This document shows positions 29,748-30,218 of a stretch of DNA of 30,218 nucleotides, one piece after another. The stretch is taken from contig CABUBZ010000024.1 in NCBI GenBank assembly GCA_902489945.1, positions 1 through 30,218 on the forward strand, given 5' to 3'. The stretch's first letter is position 1; each line of letters starts with the position of its first letter. The DNA is from an uncultured Collinsella sp. (GTDB lineage: Bacteria > Actinomycetota > Coriobacteriia > Coriobacteriales > Coriobacteriaceae). The position numbers and the translations under genes are program-made. Below the pieces are notes generated by a model. It was not told the DNA's origin and ran no database searches. It saw only the letters and a list, made by a program, of their open reading frames with translations.

Positions 29748-30194
29748 ATGCAATGCGTACTGTTTATCTGCTATGGGAACATCTGCCGCTCGACGATGGC
29801 CGAGTCGGTGTTTACTGAGCTCGTGCGCCGCGCTGGGCGCGAGGCGGAGTTTGTCATCGATTCCGCTGCAACGTCGACCGAGGAGATCGGCAATCCGCCG
29901 CATCGTGGCACCGTTGCCAAGCTGCGTGAAGTCGGAATTCCTGTCGTTGCCCACCGTGCGCGTCAGGTACGTCGCGCGGAGTATGGCGACTGGGATCACA
30001 TTGTCTATATGGATGCCGAGAACGCCCGTGGCCTGCGTCGCATCTTTGGCGACGACCCCGACGGCAAGATCTCGCGCCTGCTCGATTGGACCGAGCGCCC
30101 CGGCGACGTGGCCGACCCCTGGTACACCGGCAACTTCGATGCCACCTACCGCGACGTGCTCGACGGTTGCACCGCCATGCTCGAGCAGCTGTAG
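29748..30194 (+). CDS. low-molecular-weight protein-tyrosine phosphatase
   Basis: A 148-residue cytoplasmic phosphatase. The P-loop is CYGNICRS (Cys8, Arg14, the CX5R signature), and the general-acid loop is DPWYTGNFD (Asp123). Both are in place and the length is normal. Such enzymes act on phosphotyrosine or phosphoarginine, in capsule synthesis control or, as YwlE of Bacillus, on McsB targets. ATG 29748 has AAAGGA upstream; the frame is open to 29718. It follows the MFS gene by about 50 bases in the same direction. In Bacillus the homologue lies beside prfA-prmC-ywlC; here it is 8 kb from prfA. Confidence 0.93.
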   Translation: MQCVLFICYGNICRSTMAESVFTELVRRAGREAEFVIDSAATSTEEIGNPPHRGTVAKLREVGIPVVAHRARQVRRAEYGDWDHIVYMDAENARGLRRIFGDDPDGKISRLLDWTERPGDVADPWYTGNFDATYRDVLDGCTAMLEQL

Positions 30195-30213
30195 GTTCGT
30201 GGGCGCACGAACC
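30194..30213. repeat. perfect hairpin at the stop codon of the phosphatase gene
   Basis: GGTTCGTG and CACGAACC pair around GGCG, beginning with the last base of the TAG stop codon. This is the same placement as the terminal hairpin of structured copy A. The window ends 5 bases later, so a further copy of the element cannot be tested. Confidence 0.5.
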
Positions 30214-30218
30214 GCGCC

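Overview
The window looks like a piece of an actinobacterial chromosome, most probably class Coriobacteriia and most likely Collinsella. The evidence is GC-rich coding with good Shine-Dalgarno sites, several GTG/TTG starts, and an ATP synthase operon in which atpF and atpH are separate genes, unlike the fused atpFH of mycobacteria. The genus is an inference from family-level impressions, not from a search.

Layout: 156-3040 (minus) holds a phosphohexomutase, a homocysteine S-methyltransferase and a DtxR/MntR-type metal regulator. The regulator is divergent from pepT (3161-4408, plus), with a perfect palindrome between them. On the minus strand, 6020-21403 is a variant of a very old gene string also seen in Bacillus: prfA, prmC, tsaC, upp, atpI-B-E-F-H-A-G-D-C, murA, here followed by an LCP-family cell-wall gene. 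It is interrupted by a hicAB toxin-antitoxin pair, by glpK, and by about 600 bp of non-coding DNA between prfA and prmC. 21653-26033 (minus) is a polar amino acid ABC transporter (Tat-type lipoprotein, permease, ATPase) followed by an M20 peptidase. Then come an aldose-1-epimerase-like gene and a single-pass membrane protein of unknown function (minus), and an MFS exporter and a low-molecular-weight tyrosine phosphatase (plus).

The genes are mostly housekeeping: translation termination (RF1 and its methyltransferase), t6A tRNA modification, pyrimidine salvage, energy coupling, peptidoglycan precursor synthesis and wall-polymer attachment, with nutrient-uptake genes around them.

The most unusual content is non-coding. 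A structured element of nearly constant size (112-114 bp core) occurs three times, at 4640-4785, 20188-20332 and 26210-26353. Each copy lies directly behind the stop codon of a minus-strand gene (LCP, prfA, epimerase). The copies share short conserved motifs, but their long outer helices differ in sequence while keeping base pairing. Each ends in a perfect hairpin 0-5 bases from the stop codon and has a REP-like hairpin with a TCCCC loop on its other side. I read this as a family of 3'-UTR RNA elements or non-autonomous mobile hairpin elements. More REP-like palindromes lie at 21605-21637 and 28371-28403. I saw no tRNA, rRNA, CRISPR array or intact transposase gene.
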